Assembly: GCF_014648295.1 (NCBI RefSeq)
Contig: NZ_BMQV01000006.1
Location: forward strand, 62,001-126,000
Length of the DNA: 64,000 nt
Reading direction: 5' to 3'
From: Shewanella saliphila
GTDB taxonomy: Bacteria; Pseudomonadota; Gammaproteobacteria; Enterobacterales; Shewanellaceae
Of this stretch, positions 35,597 through 43,772 are shown in pieces. The notes below the pieces were generated by a model, which saw only the letters and a list, made by a program, of their open reading frames with translations, was not told the DNA's origin and searched no databases. Both the position numbers and the translations under genes were made by a program. Position 1 is the stretch's first letter, and each line of letters starts with the position of its first letter.

Positions 35597-36799
35597 ATGA
35601 GAATTTCTACCGGACAAATGTTTCAGCAAAGCACCAACAGCATTTTAGAAAAGCAATCGGCCACCAATAGCATTATGGGGCAAATTTCGAGCGGCAAAAG
35701 AGTCGAAACCGCAGGTGACGACCCAGTAGCAGCCATTGCGATTGATAACCTTAAACAAAAGAACACTTTGGTCGAGCAATATGAGAAAAATATCGATTAT
35801 GCAACAAATCACTTAGCAATCAGTGAAAGTAAAATTGGCAGCACAGAGACATTAATCGCCTCAATGCGAGAACAGTTATTACGCGGTGCCAACGGCAGTC
35901 TTAGTTCAAATGAGCGGCAAATGATTGCCGATGAAATGAAACAAAGCTTAGAAGAGCTGCTTTCTATTGCAAATAGCCAAGATGAATCTGGCAATTATAT
36001 GTTTGCGGGCACTAAAACAAATGATCAACCATTCGCTTTTGATGCTAGTGGTGAAATTGTTTATAGCGGTGATTCTGGTATCAGAAAAAGTGTTGTGGCA
36101 TCTGGTATTGCAATGACGACAAATATTCCGGGTGATACTGCATTCATGAATGCTGCAAACCCACTTGGTGATTACGGTGTCAATTATTTGTCTTCACAAC
36201 AGGGGGAGTTCAATTTATCTAGTGCAAAAATCACCGATGAAACATCCCACGTTGCTGATACATATACATTTAACTTTATTGCTAATGGTGCTGGAGTTGA
36301 TCTGCAAGTTGTCGACTCAGCAGGGACTGTTGCGACAACTGTGACTAATTTTGACGCAACAAGCTCAGTATCTTTCAATGGCATTGAAGTGAAATTAACG
36401 GGAACACCTGAAGCAGGAGACTCTTTTACGATTGAGCCTAAAGAGAATGTAAGTATTTTTGATGCTTTTAATCAAGCGATAGCTTTCTTAGAAAGCTCTG
36501 ATGCGACAACAACAGCTCAAAGTAAATCACAATTGGCACAACTATTGAATGATATTGATAGTGGTCAAAATCAAGTCAGTACCGCTAGAAGTATCGCAGG
36601 TAATAATTTGAAAGGTTTAGAGAGTATTTCGTCAAATCATTCAGAAGAGAAAATTATTAATAGTAGTGCACTTTCTATGCTCGAAGATCTCGACTTGGCC
36701 GAAGCCATTACTGAATTTGAAAAGCAACAACTCGCACTTAATGCGGTATCGAGTGTGTTTAGTACAGTAGGTTCGCTTTCATTGTTTGATTACATCTAA
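35597..36799 (+). CDS. flgL: FlgL, hook-filament junction protein 3
   Basis: A 400-residue flagellin-like protein starting MRISTGQMFQQSTNSILEKQSATN with SGKRVETAGDDPVAAIAIDNLKQ, and ending LEDLDLAEAITEFEKQQLALNAVSSVFSTVGSLSLFDYI. The ends share the composition of flgK, while the middle (about 36000-36680) is clearly more AT-rich, suggesting the surface-exposed domain has been exchanged. Last gene of flgFGHIJKL, followed after 80 bases by the first flagellin. Confidence 0.95.
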   Translation: MRISTGQMFQQSTNSILEKQSATNSIMGQISSGKRVETAGDDPVAAIAIDNLKQKNTLVEQYEKNIDYATNHLAISESKIGSTETLIASMREQLLRGANGSLSSNERQMIADEMKQSLEELLSIANSQDESGNYMFAGTKTNDQPFAFDASGEIVYSGDSGIRKSVVASGIAMTTNIPGDTAFMNAANPLGDYGVNYLSSQQGEFNLSSAKITDETSHVADTYTFNFIANGAGVDLQVVDSAGTVATTVTNFDATSSVSFNGIEVKLTGTPEAGDSFTIEPKENVSIFDAFNQAIAFLESSDATTTAQSKSQLAQLLNDIDSGQNQVSTARSIAGNNLKGLESISSNHSEEKIINSSALSMLEDLDLAEAITEFEKQQLALNAVSSVFSTVGSLSLFDYI

Positions 36800-36879
36800 C
36801 AATAAGCAATCACGTTAAATTGTAAAATTTAGCCAAGCTCCACAGTCTTGGCAACAAAACTAGGAATGAGGAATGACTT

Positions 36880-37701
36880 ATGGCTATTACAGTAAATACC
36901 AACGTAACATCAATGAAAGCTCAAAAGAACTTAAATAGTTCAAGCCAAGCGTTATCAACGTCTATGGAGCGTTTATCGAGTGGTTTACGCATTAACAGTG
37001 CAAAAGATGATGCAGCAGGTTTGGCTATTTCTAACCGACTAAATTCTCAAGTTGGTGGATTAGAAGTGGGTATGCGTAACGCCAATGATGCTATTTCAAT
37101 TGCGCAAATTGCTGAAGGTGCGATGCAAGAACAAACCAATATGTTGCAACGTATGCGTGATTTAGCCATTCAGTCTGAAAACGGTGCAAACAGTGCTGAT
37201 GATTTAGCTGCAATTCAAGCTGAAATTACTCAATTAACAACTGAAATTACAGCAATTGGTAATAGTACTGCTTTTGGTAACACAAAATTGATGACGGGTT
37301 CATTTTCTGCAGGTAAATTATTCCAAGTTGGTCATCAAGAAGGGGAAGATGTTACCGTTGCAGTTAACACAAACAATGCTGTAAGTTTGTCTGTCGACGG
37401 ACTAGCTGTAACAACTTCTGCGGGGCGAAATTCGGCATTGGGTAAAATTGATTCTGCTATTAAAAATATTGACACTCAACGCGCAGCTTTGGGTGCGGTC
37501 CAAAATCGTCTAGCATATAACATCAGTAATAGTGCTAATACCCAGTCCAACGTTGCTGATGCTAAGAGTCGTATTGTGGATGTTGATTTTGCAAAAGAAA
37601 CAGCGACAATGACCAAAAATCAAGTGTTACAGCAAACGGGTTCGTCGATGCTCGCACAAGCAAACCAATTACCTCAAATTGCTTTGTCACTACTAGGGTA
37701 A
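36880..37701 (+). CDS. flaA: Flagellin A
   Basis: A 273-residue short flagellin with only the D0/D1 core: N-terminal [51 protein letters not shown] and C-terminal [43 protein letters not shown]. The central stretch (residues about 130-190, Ser/Thr-rich) is where Maf-type enzymes usually glycosylate. Unlike the second flagellin it has no recognisable sigma-28 promoter in its 80-base upstream gap, and no exact sigma-54 site either. A 13-bp hairpin follows the gene. The name follows the Shewanella tandem order. Confidence 0.93.
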   Translation: MAITVNTNVTSMKAQKNLNSSSQALSTSMERLSSGLRINSAKDDAAGLAISNRLNSQVGGLEVGMRNANDAISIAQIAEGAMQEQTNMLQRMRDLAIQSENGANSADDLAAIQAEITQLTTEITAIGNSTAFGNTKLMTGSFSAGKLFQVGHQEGEDVTVAVNTNNAVSLSVDGLAVTTSAGRNSALGKIDSAIKNIDTQRAALGAVQNRLAYNISNSANTQSNVADAKSRIVDVDFAKETATMTKNQVLQQTGSSMLAQANQLPQIALSLLG

Positions 37702-37731
37702 TTGAATAGATAATCCCTCTGTCTTCCTTTC

Positions 37732-37765
37732 CCCAGTTATTAAGTTTAAAGGCTTAGTAACTGGG
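37732..37765 (+). terminator. Hairpin between the two flagellin genes
   Basis: CCCAGTTATTAAG, eight-base loop, CTTAGTAACTGGG: 13 pairs with one G-U. No U-run follows, so it may be a 3' stabiliser rather than a strong terminator. Confidence 0.6.
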
Positions 37766-37913
37766 CTCGTCACATTTGTAATCAAATTAAGCCTGATTCG
37801 ATTGGTTTTGTCATGCTGGTATTATTCCGGAAATGCAATTAGCAAATATAGTCTAATTTACTTACTGTTTTTACTAGCTTTTTTTATAGGTTTATAAAAA
37901 AGTAAAAAAAAGC

Positions 37914-37940
37914 TAAAGATAAAAACATTGGTGCCGTTAA
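37914..37940 (+). promoter_or_regulatory. Sigma-28 (FliA) promoter of the second flagellin
   Basis: TAAAGATA, 11 bases, GCCGTTAA: close match to TAAAGTTT-N11-GCCGATAA, 85 bases before the ATG. Confidence 0.9.
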
Positions 37941-38025
37941 ATATATTGTACCGAGCAAGACCTGTCTGACTTGACATAAAGCAAACAGGCGTATCTCAAG
38001 TCAGAATCAATATGAGGAAGCAATC

Positions 38026-38844
38026 ATGGCTATTACAGTAAATACTAATGTGACATCACTAAAAGCACAAGCAAGTCTAAATTCATCAAGCAGTGCGCTA
38101 GCTACTTCGATGGAACGTTTATCTTCTGGTTTACGTATTAACAGCGCTAAGGATGATGCTGCCGGTCTTGCGATTTCAAACCGTCTAAACTCTCAAGTTA
38201 ATGGTTTAGAGGTTGGCATGCGTAACGCCAACGATGCAATTTCAATTGCCCAAATTTCAGAAGGGGCAATGCAAGAACAAACCAACATGTTACAACGTAT
38301 GCGTGATCTAACCGTCCAATCTGAAAACGGTGCCAATAGTGCAGATGATTTAACTGCGATTCAAGCTGAAATTACTCAGTTAGCAACTGAAATTACAGCA
38401 ATTGGTACAACTACAGCATTTGGTACAACCAAGCTTATGACTGGTGATTTCTCTGCAGGTAAAAACTTCCAGGTTGGGCACCAAGAGGCTGAGGATATTA
38501 GCATTACAGTAAAGAAAACAGACGCTACAACACTATCTGTTAACGCAATAGTTGTCACTACATCAGCAGGTCGTAATTCTGCATTGGGTAAAATTGATGC
38601 AGCGATTAAAACAATTGATACTCAACGAGCTGATCTTGGTGCAATTCAAAACCGTTTATCTTACAACATTAGCAATAGTTCAAACACTCAAGCAAACGTT
38701 GCCGATGCTAAAAGTCGTATTGTGGATGTAGACTTTGCATCAGAAACTGCAACTATGACTAAGAATCAGGTGCTACAGCAAACCGGTTCAGCTATGTTAT
38801 CTCAAGCTAACCAGCTGCCTCAGATCGCTCTATCGCTTCTTTAG
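38026..38844 (+). CDS. flaB: Flagellin B
   Basis: A 272-residue flagellin closely similar to its neighbour over both ends ([50 protein letters not shown]) and diverging mainly in the middle ([27 protein letters not shown]). It has no D2/D3 domains. It has its own FliA promoter, so it should be a late gene, and is probably the main filament subunit. A terminator follows at 38872. The glycosylated residues cannot be told from sequence. Confidence 0.94.
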   Translation: MAITVNTNVTSLKAQASLNSSSSALATSMERLSSGLRINSAKDDAAGLAISNRLNSQVNGLEVGMRNANDAISIAQISEGAMQEQTNMLQRMRDLTVQSENGANSADDLTAIQAEITQLATEITAIGTTTAFGTTKLMTGDFSAGKNFQVGHQEAEDISITVKKTDATTLSVNAIVVTTSAGRNSALGKIDAAIKTIDTQRADLGAIQNRLSYNISNSSNTQANVADAKSRIVDVDFASETATMTKNQVLQQTGSAMLSQANQLPQIALSLL

Positions 38845-38871
38845 TCAGCCTACTTTTCGTTCCATAGCTTT

Positions 38872-38904
38872 AGGGAGATCCAAGTAGGGTCTCCCTTTGT
38901 TGTT
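38872..38904 (+). terminator. Terminator after the second flagellin
   Basis: AGGGAGA (38872-38878), 11-base loop, TCTCCCT (38890-38896), followed by a T-rich TTGTTGTT. Confidence 0.78.
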
Positions 38905-38952
38905 AAAATGCTTCGAGGAAGCTACATTTTTTAGGTTATACTGAGGTGCATG

Positions 38953-39354
38953 ATGGAAATCAATAATACCGCACAATTTGCCAGTAGCTCTGATATTAGT
39001 AGAGTCGATTCTGCTGTACCATCAGCTTTTAACCAGTCGATTTTAGAACAAAATAAAGTTGATGAGTCATCATCGGATAAACTTGTCAATCAATCAGAAG
39101 TTACAACTAGAGTGACTGAAACAGAACCTGATGAGGAGCAATTACAGCAAGTTGCTACAGATTTAACTGATATGGTCGCAATGATGCAGAAAGGGTTAAA
39201 GTTTTCTGTGGATGATGACTCTGGTCAACGAGTTATTAAGGTACAAGATATAGAATCAGGTGACATCATCAGGCAAATCCCAAGTGAAGAAGCATTACAG
39301 TTAGCACAAAAAATTAGTGAAGTATCAGGTGTGTTGATGAAAATTGAAGTGTAA
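38953..39354 (+). CDS. flaG: FlaG, filament-length-related protein
   Basis: A 133-residue small soluble protein of the FlaG family. A polar N-terminal half precedes the conserved C-terminal core MVAMMQKGLKFSVDDDSGQRVIKVQDIESGDIIRQIPSEEALQLAQKI. FlaG loss gives longer filaments in several genera; its mechanism is unclear. Two ATGs in a row (38950, 38953) follow GAGGTGC; the second has the better spacing. It lies between flaB and fliD as in Vibrio. Confidence 0.9.
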   Translation: MEINNTAQFASSSDISRVDSAVPSAFNQSILEQNKVDESSSDKLVNQSEVTTRVTETEPDEEQLQQVATDLTDMVAMMQKGLKFSVDDDSGQRVIKVQDIESGDIIRQIPSEEALQLAQKISEVSGVLMKIEV

Positions 39355-39382
39355 TCTCCTTTAATGACACTAAAAGTAAAGT

Positions 39383-39398
39383 TGGCTTAATTTATGCT
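39383..39398 (+). promoter_or_regulatory. Sigma-54 promoter of fliDTS
   Basis: TGGCTTAATTTATGCT fits TGG-N9-TGC with GG-N10-GC spacing. The predicted start near 39409 puts the 9-bp tandem repeat in the leader. Confidence 0.65.
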
Positions 39399-39415
39399 TT
39401 GGTTAATTATGCTAG

Positions 39416-39448
39416 TTGGTTAGGTTGGTTAGGTTGGTTAGGTTGGTT
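39416..39448. repeat. 9-bp tandem repeat in the fliD leader
   Basis: TTGGTTAGG repeated three times exactly plus TTGGTT (3.7 copies), ending 34 bases before the fliD ATG and downstream of the sigma-54 site. Confidence 0.9.
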
Positions 39449-39482
39449 TTTCAGTAAAGAATAAGCTTAATGAGAGGTTTTT

Positions 39483-40847
39483 ATGGCGTTAACAGCAACG
39501 GGGATTGGTTCAGGTCTTGATGTTTCAAGTATCGTCGGTGTGCTTGTTGACGCTGAAAAAACACCAAAAGAAGCACTATTTACAGAAAAAGAAACAACGA
39601 TTAGTTCCAAAGTGTCAGCTATTGGTACACTTAAGAGTGCTTTGTCAACATTCCAAGATGCTGCTGAAAAGCTCCAAAGCGGCGAGTTTTTAAATATTCG
39701 TACTGTATCCACTGGCGACAGTGATTTTTTTACTGCTACAGCAGATCAATATTCTCAACCTGGTAGTTACTCAATTATTGTAGAGCAATTAGCTCAGTCA
39801 CAAAAGCTTGCAGGAGCAACAGTTAGTGATGCCACTGCAGGTGTAGGTGAAGGAAGCTTAGATTTCTCTGTTAATGGTGAAAGCTTTTCTGTCGCGATTA
39901 CTGATACCGATGACCTTGCTGCTATAGCATCAAAAATAAATAATGCTTCAGATAATTCAGGTGTCACAGCTACGGTTATTAAAAGTGATGCGGGTAGCCG
40001 GTTAGTGTTCACCTCGACTGAAACCGGCACTGATAATGAAATGTCTGTGACAGCTACAGATACAACTGGTACTGGTTTATCAGATATGTTCTCTGGAACT
40101 AATCTAGAGTCCTTACAAGAAGCCCAAAATTCAATTATATATGTTGATGGCCAAAAGCTAACTTCACAAGGTAATACTATTGATGATGCGATTACCGGGG
40201 TTGAGCTTACGCTAACGGATGCTGATGTGGGGGAAACCTCAACACTCACTATTGCTCAAGACACTGAGTCGGTAAAAACGAATATCGAGAGCTTTGTGAG
40301 TGCATATAACTCTTTGATTACAACAATGGATAATTTGTCTTCTTTTGATGTTGAAGAAGATACTGCAGCTGCATTACAAGGTGATTCTATGATTCGCTCA
40401 TTGGAATCCCAACTCAGAAAAATGGTGAGTGAACGTGTTAATGTTGATGGCGTAGAGTCTGCATTGTACGAGTTAGGCATTTCAACTGATCGTGATGGAA
40501 AGTTGTCGATTGATGACGATAAATTGAGTGATGCCGTAACCAATAATATGTCACTGGTTGAGGGCGTTTTTTCTACCAGCGATACAGGGCTGGCGTACCA
40601 ATTTGATGATTTAGTTGAAAGCTACACCAAAACTGGCGGTGCTATTGATAGTCGAAATAACACTTATACTTCTGAAACAAGTAGAATTACCGATCAGAGG
40701 GAAGCTTTTACTTTAAAGATGGAACAATTAGAGGCTCGTTTACTTAAACAATTTAATGCAATGGATCTTATTGTCTCTGAATTAAACTCTCAAGGGAGTA
40801 GTTTGACCAGTAGTTTAGCATCATTACCTGGTGTCATAAGTTCATAA
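39483..40847 (+). CDS. fliD: FliD, filament cap protein
   Basis: A 454-residue cap (HAP2). N-terminus ATGIGSGLDVSSIVGVLVDAEKTPK with SAIGTLKSALSTFQDAAEKL; middle LNNxxDNSGVTATVIKSD-type FliD-N and hypervariable domains; C-terminal coil YTSETSRITDQREAFTLKMEQLEARLLKQFNAMD. It sits as a pentamer at the filament tip and folds incoming flagellin. GAGAGG precedes the ATG. First gene of fliD-fliT-fliS; AT-rich like the flagellins. Confidence 0.95.
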   Translation: MALTATGIGSGLDVSSIVGVLVDAEKTPKEALFTEKETTISSKVSAIGTLKSALSTFQDAAEKLQSGEFLNIRTVSTGDSDFFTATADQYSQPGSYSIIVEQLAQSQKLAGATVSDATAGVGEGSLDFSVNGESFSVAITDTDDLAAIASKINNASDNSGVTATVIKSDAGSRLVFTSTETGTDNEMSVTATDTTGTGLSDMFSGTNLESLQEAQNSIIYVDGQKLTSQGNTIDDAITGVELTLTDADVGETSTLTIAQDTESVKTNIESFVSAYNSLITTMDNLSSFDVEEDTAAALQGDSMIRSLESQLRKMVSERVNVDGVESALYELGISTDRDGKLSIDDDKLSDAVTNNMSLVEGVFSTSDTGLAYQFDDLVESYTKTGGAIDSRNNTYTSETSRITDQREAFTLKMEQLEARLLKQFNAMDLIVSELNSQGSSLTSSLASLPGVISS

Positions 40848-40860
40848 AAGGAGCTGTCTT

Positions 40861-41187
40861 TTGGATACTAACCTTGAAGTTACCAATGCCAAAATTGAAG
40901 ACTTGTTAAATCAAATTGAGCAAACTGCTGCTGAAGATGATGATTCTGATAAGTTGGTATTATTATTGCTTGATAGCATTAGAGAGCGTCAAATAAGTAT
41001 CGATTCAATGATAAATGATGCTGTAGATGACACATTTGCTCCATCCTTGTCTAAGCAACTGAAATTAACAGAAAGCTTTAGTAGCAGAGCATCTCAAATT
41101 ATGTCTCATAGACAAAATTTATTGAATTTAAAACGCACTCATCAAAGGCAAGTTAAGGTATATCAGAATATTGATGCAAATAGGTAG
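40861..41187 (+). CDS. FliT-like flagellar chaperone
   Basis: A 108-residue helical cytosolic protein starting at TTG 40861, with AAGGAG seven bases before it. It is acidic at the front (IEQTAAEDDDSDKL) and basic at the back (RQNLLNLKRTHQRQVK). Sequence similarity to enteric FliT is weak by eye; the call rests on size, helical content and its place between fliD and fliS. It would chaperone FliD. Confidence 0.65.
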   Translation: MDTNLEVTNAKIEDLLNQIEQTAAEDDDSDKLVLLLLDSIRERQISIDSMINDAVDDTFAPSLSKQLKLTESFSSRASQIMSHRQNLLNLKRTHQRQVKVYQNIDANR

Positions 41188-41193
41188 GTTATT

Positions 41194-41598
41194 ATGAGAA
41201 GTTCTTTAAAATCGTATCGCAAGGTGTCACTTGATAGCGAAATTTTAGTTGCATCACCGCATCGAATTATTCAGATGATGTTTGCAGGTGGTCTGGAGAG
41301 ACTCGCTCAAAGTCGTTATGCTATTGAAAATAAAAATATGTCAGATAAAGGCGTCTTCATTGGCAAAGCGATTGGGATTGTAAATGGATTAAATAACAGT
41401 TTGAATATGGACGCTGGTGGTGAGATTGCAGGCAATCTAACTCAGTTATATGATTTTATCATTATGAAGGCCACAGAGGCTAATTTGAATAATGATGTTC
41501 AAGCAATTGACGATGCTGTGAGTGTGTTGAGAACACTCAAAGAAGGTTGGGATGCGATTCCGCAAGATCAACATCACTTAACCTCTGAGGCAAGCTAA
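41194..41598 (+). CDS. fliS: FliS, flagellin export chaperone
   Basis: A 134-residue four-helix chaperone. SYRKVSLDSEILVASPHRIIQMMFAGGLERLAQSRYAIEN and GGEIAGNLTQLYDFIIMKATEANLNNDVQAIDDAVSVLRTLKEGWDAI are conserved FliS stretches. It binds the flagellin C-terminus and stops premature polymerisation. It starts seven bases after the FliT-like gene and is followed by a strong terminator. Confidence 0.95.
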   Translation: MRSSLKSYRKVSLDSEILVASPHRIIQMMFAGGLERLAQSRYAIENKNMSDKGVFIGKAIGIVNGLNNSLNMDAGGEIAGNLTQLYDFIIMKATEANLNNDVQAIDDAVSVLRTLKEGWDAIPQDQHHLTSEAS

Positions 41599-41624
41599 AC
41601 GTTACAGCATACTGTATTTAAACT

Positions 41625-41649
41625 AAAAAAGACGCTTTGCGTCTTTTTT
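41625..41649. terminator. Terminator after fliS
   Basis: AAAAAAGACGC, loop TTT, GCGTCTTTTTT (41639-41649): a classic rho-independent terminator. Confidence 0.95.
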
Positions 41650-42026
41650 GCTTTGTGGCGTTTGTTAATGGCTTTAGTCTGCTTGAACAGATTATAATGA
41701 TGTTATCGCTGGTTAAACTGGCAATTTTTTGACTGAAAAAACAGCGTTTTCATAAAAAATGTGGCTTGTTGTAGATAAAATGTAACTGTTGCTTGCTTCT
41801 GGCGGGCTGATAATACAATATTTAACTATAACTCGGGTTAAGAGTATTTATCATTGAGTTCGTTTTTCTTGATGGTATATAACAGAATTACGATCCTGTT
41901 TTAGGAATAATGATAGAATATCGTTAGTGTCGTCAGTTTTTTGGCTACACTGAACTTTAGTTTGTTGCTTTTGGCAATGTAACTTTCCCGGATGAAAACC
42001 TATAACAAGAGCTTTTGGCCGTCTGA
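41650..42026 (+). other. flrA control region
   Basis: No gene is seen. No GG-N10-GC site is present, as expected for the top regulator. TTGACT (41729-41734) and TAAAAA (41753-41758), 18 apart, could be a sigma-70 promoter; a second candidate is near 41790-41815. These are weak calls. Confidence 0.4.
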
Positions 42027-43457
42027 ATGATGCAAATAGAACAAAGAATTTTAATTGTCGGTACCCCATCAGAGCGCGTGACTCGTTTGTGCTGCATTTT
42101 CGAATTCTTAGGTGAGCAGTGCGAAGTCGTCTCTAATGAATCTTTATTGACCTTGATTGAACAATCGAGGTTTCGTGCTGTGGTTATCGTTGATGACGGC
42201 ATAACTGCCGACAGCATTAAAAATATCGCCTCTATCGCACCGTGGCAGCCTCTGTTAATACTGGGCGAATCAGCCCTGCAATTGTCGAATATTCTTGGGC
42301 AAATAGAAGAGCCATTCAATTACCCGCAATTAACTGAGTTACTGCATTTTTGCCAGGTGTTTGGTCAGGCCAAGCGCGAACACACCCTAACCAGTGGTAA
42401 CCAAACAAAATTATTCCGCAGTTTAGTTGGCCGCAGTGAAGGCATAGCTAACGTAAGGCATTTAATTAATCAGGTGTCTGGTTCAGATGCCACCGTGCTG
42501 GTACTCGGGCAGTCGGGTACCGGTAAAGAAGTGGTGGCGCGTAATATTCATTATTTGTCTGAGCGCCGCGATGGACCCTTTATTCCGGTTAACTGTGGTG
42601 CTATTCCGCCAGAGCTACTTGAAAGCGAATTGTTTGGCCATGAAAAGGGCTCGTTCACTGGGGCGATTTCTGCCCGTAAAGGCCGTTTTGAGCTAGCCGA
42701 AGGCGGTACACTGTTTTTAGATGAAATTGGCGATATGCCGCTGCAAATGCAAGTTAAGTTGCTACGTGTATTGCAAGAGCGTGTATTTGAACGAGTTGGC
42801 GGCAGTAAAACTATTCCTACCGATGTGCGTATTGTGGCGGCGACTCACCGTGATTTAGAAACCATGATCACAGAAAATGATTTCCGTGAAGATTTATACT
42901 ATCGCCTCAATGTATTTCCTATCGAAATGCCTGCCTTAAGTGAGCGTCGTGATGATGTACCCTTGTTATTACATGAGTTAGTTAACCGCGTCTTTAATGA
43001 AGGTCGCGGCAAGGTACGCTTTACCCAACGCGCGATAGAATCATTAAAAGAGCATAACTGGTCGGGTAACGTGCGTGAGCTATCTAACCTGGTTGAGCGT
43101 TTAACGATTTTATACCCAGGTGGACTCGTTGATGTAAACGATTTACCGCATAAATATCGTTACATTGATGTACCCGAATACTGCGTTGAAATTAGCGAAG
43201 AGCAACTTGAACGCGATGCACTGGCGTCGATATTCAGTGATGATGAACCGGTTGAGCTACCAGAAACTCGCTTTCCGAGTGAGTTACCACCAGAAGGGGT
43301 CAACCTTAAAGATTTACTGGCCGAGCTTGAAATCGACATGATCCGCCAGGCATTAGAACAACAAGACAATGTCGTTGCCCGCGCCGCAGAAATGCTCGGC
43401 ATTCGCCGCACCACCCTGGTTGAAAAAATGCGTAAATACGGCATGAGCAAAGAATAA
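42027..43457 (+). CDS. flrA: FlrA/FleQ, sigma-54-dependent master flagellar regulator
   Basis: A 476-residue enhancer-binding protein. Residues 1-130 are a receiver-like FleQ domain; residues about 135-370 are the AAA+ core with Walker A GQSGTGKE (161-168), the sigma-54 loop GSFTGA (208-213) and Walker B LFLDEIGDM; the Fis-type HTH (DNVVARAAEMLGIRRTTLVEKMRKYG) ends the chain. It activates flrBC and early operons, is held back by FlhG and, in FleQ relatives, responds to c-di-GMP. The loop has Ser where most family members have GAFTGA. Monocistronic, between two terminators. Confidence 0.95.
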   Translation: MMQIEQRILIVGTPSERVTRLCCIFEFLGEQCEVVSNESLLTLIEQSRFRAVVIVDDGITADSIKNIASIAPWQPLLILGESALQLSNILGQIEEPFNYPQLTELLHFCQVFGQAKREHTLTSGNQTKLFRSLVGRSEGIANVRHLINQVSGSDATVLVLGQSGTGKEVVARNIHYLSERRDGPFIPVNCGAIPPELLESELFGHEKGSFTGAISARKGRFELAEGGTLFLDEIGDMPLQMQVKLLRVLQERVFERVGGSKTIPTDVRIVAATHRDLETMITENDFREDLYYRLNVFPIEMPALSERRDDVPLLLHELVNRVFNEGRGKVRFTQRAIESLKEHNWSGNVRELSNLVERLTILYPGGLVDVNDLPHKYRYIDVPEYCVEISEEQLERDALASIFSDDEPVELPETRFPSELPPEGVNLKDLLAELEIDMIRQALEQQDNVVARAAEMLGIRRTTLVEKMRKYGMSKE

Positions 43458-43501
43458 CCATTAGCCTATTATTGCTTTGATTCGTCATTAGCAATTAACC
43501 T

Positions 43502-43528
43502 AAAAACACATCCACAGATGTGTTTTTT
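43502..43528 (+). terminator. Terminator after flrA
   Basis: AAAAACACATC, loop CACA, GATGTGTTTTT (43517-43527) plus one further T. Confidence 0.88.
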
Positions 43529-43622
43529 GCTTTTAGAACTAGCACCACCCGCACGTCATCCTCGAGTGCTTAGATCCCGGCTTTATAAAAGTTACCGGGA
43601 GGGATCCAGGTGTTGCTTAGCC

Positions 43623-43712
43623 CCTAGCAGGACGAAGTCCGCCCTAGCACCTAGAACCTAGCAGGACGAAGTCCGTCCTAGCCCCTAGCCCCTAGACCCT
43701 AGCCCTAGATCC
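43623..43712. repeat. CTAG-rich mosaic repeat, copy 2
   Basis: Two 26-bp units (43623-43648 and 43657-43682), each CCTAGCAGGACGAAGTCCGY plus CCTAGC, with one base different, then four or five CCCTAG-type units. Each unit can form a GGAC-GAA-GTCC hairpin. The same unit occurs inverted at 21832-21857. It ends just before the flrB sigma-54 promoter. Confidence 0.8.
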
Positions 43713-43718
43713 TCGCCT

Positions 43719-43734
43719 TGGCATACTTAATGCA
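43719..43734 (+). promoter_or_regulatory. Sigma-54 promoter of flrBC
   Basis: TGGCATACTTAATGCA fits TGG-N9-TGC with correct spacing, 39 bases before the flrB ATG; expected target of FlrA. Confidence 0.75.
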
Positions 43735-43772
43735 TCCACCAGAACAAATGTAATTCTTTTGACGGAGTGGCC

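Noticed and set aside
36849-36864. Sigma-54-like TTGGCAACAAAACTAG before the first flagellin
   Set aside because: The -24 half is good, but the base pair expected to be GC at -12 is AG, so the essential GC is missing.
39416-39448. CRISPR or other spaced repeat array
   Set aside because: The 9-bp units are contiguous with no spacers, and no cas genes occur in the window.
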